6,257 nt of DNA, from positions 1-6,257 of the forward strand of contig JAEWMK010000531.1 of NCBI GenBank assembly GCA_023457235.1, given 5' to 3'. The DNA is from Bacillota bacterium. GTDB taxonomy: Bacteria; Bacillota; Bacilli; Bacillales; Bacillaceae_J. The notes under the pieces were generated by a model. It did not search any database. It had not been told where the DNA came from and was given only the letters and a program-made list of their open reading frames with translations. Numbering within the stretch: the stretch's first letter is position 1; every line of letters starts with the position of its first letter. A program made the position numbers and the translations under genes. Shown one piece after another: positions 6,087 to 6,257 of this stretch.

Positions 6087-6257
6087 TTGAATTCATTTGT
6101 TAATCAGAAGGACGGAGTTTTTCCATCAGTCTGCTCTCTTGATTGTCCGGATCAATGTGGACTACTTATCCATAAAAAGGATGGAAAAATAATTAAGGTT
6201 GAAGGCGACCCAAACCACCCTGTAACAAAAGGAAATATTTGCAATAAGGTACGAAAT
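6087..6257 (+). CDS. Molybdopterin (bis-MGD) oxidoreductase of the DMSO-reductase family, N-terminal 57 residues only
   Basis: Hand translation from TTG 6087 gives 57 codons, open to the right edge. Residues 14-25 (SVCSLDCPDQCG) hold Cys16, Cys20 and Cys24, spaced C-x3-C-x3-C. Cys52 in GNICNK completes the set that binds a [4Fe-4S] cluster at the start of this family. Between them lies the family's typical DGKIIKVEGDPNHPVTKG stretch. These enzymes carry Mo or W bis-MGD and include formate dehydrogenases, thiosulfate and polysulfide reductases, and transhydroxylases; 57 residues do not distinguish them. No twin-arginine signal precedes the cysteines, so a cytoplasmic enzyme is likely. It is divergent from the STAND-BTAD regulator with its own promoter, which makes it a candidate target of that regulator. 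The start relies on AAGGAG at 6072-6077. Confidence 0.85.
   Translation, partial: MNSFVNQKDGVFPSVCSLDCPDQCGLLIHKKDGKIIKVEGDPNHPVTKGNICNKVRN

Overview
The window looks like chromosomal DNA of a low-GC Gram-positive bacterium, most likely a Bacillaceae member. It is AT-rich, has strong AGGAGGTGA-type ribosome binding sites, uses GTG and TTG starts often, and carries a U-tailed intrinsic terminator. No mobile element, CRISPR array, tRNA or rRNA is visible. Almost all of the sequence is coding, and no gene-free stretch exceeds about 200 bases.

Layout, right to left on the minus strand. A very large regulator of about 1073 aa (5888 to 2667) combines a MalT-type STAND ATPase, a helical TPR-like middle and a C-terminal SARP-type winged helix plus BTAD domain. 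A clear intrinsic terminator follows it (2664 to about 2611). Next comes a tightly packed operon: a TetR-family repressor (about 2577 to 1939), an AMP-forming acyl-CoA synthetase (1933 to 422) and the first 139 residues of a FabH-like ketoacyl synthase III (417 to beyond the left edge). Gaps in the operon are 4 to 5 nt, and each ribosome binding site lies inside the end of the preceding gene.

On the plus strand, diverging from the large regulator, is the first 57 residues of a molybdopterin oxidoreductase with a complete four-cysteine Fe-S motif (6087 to beyond the right edge). The 198-base divergent intergenic region has a good promoter for the oxidoreductase and several inverted repeats that could be operators.

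Working model (inference): TetR controls its own operon for activation and condensation or thiolytic handling of an acyl substrate, as TetR-type fatty-acid regulators often do. The STAND-BTAD protein is probably a ligand- and ATP-dependent activator of the divergent oxidoreductase gene and/or neighbouring catabolic genes. The substrate cannot be read from this window. The less ordinary points are the STAND-BTAD architecture, the repeat cluster at the oxidoreductase promoter, and a TetR gene whose only GTG start lies inside its own Shine-Dalgarno sequence.
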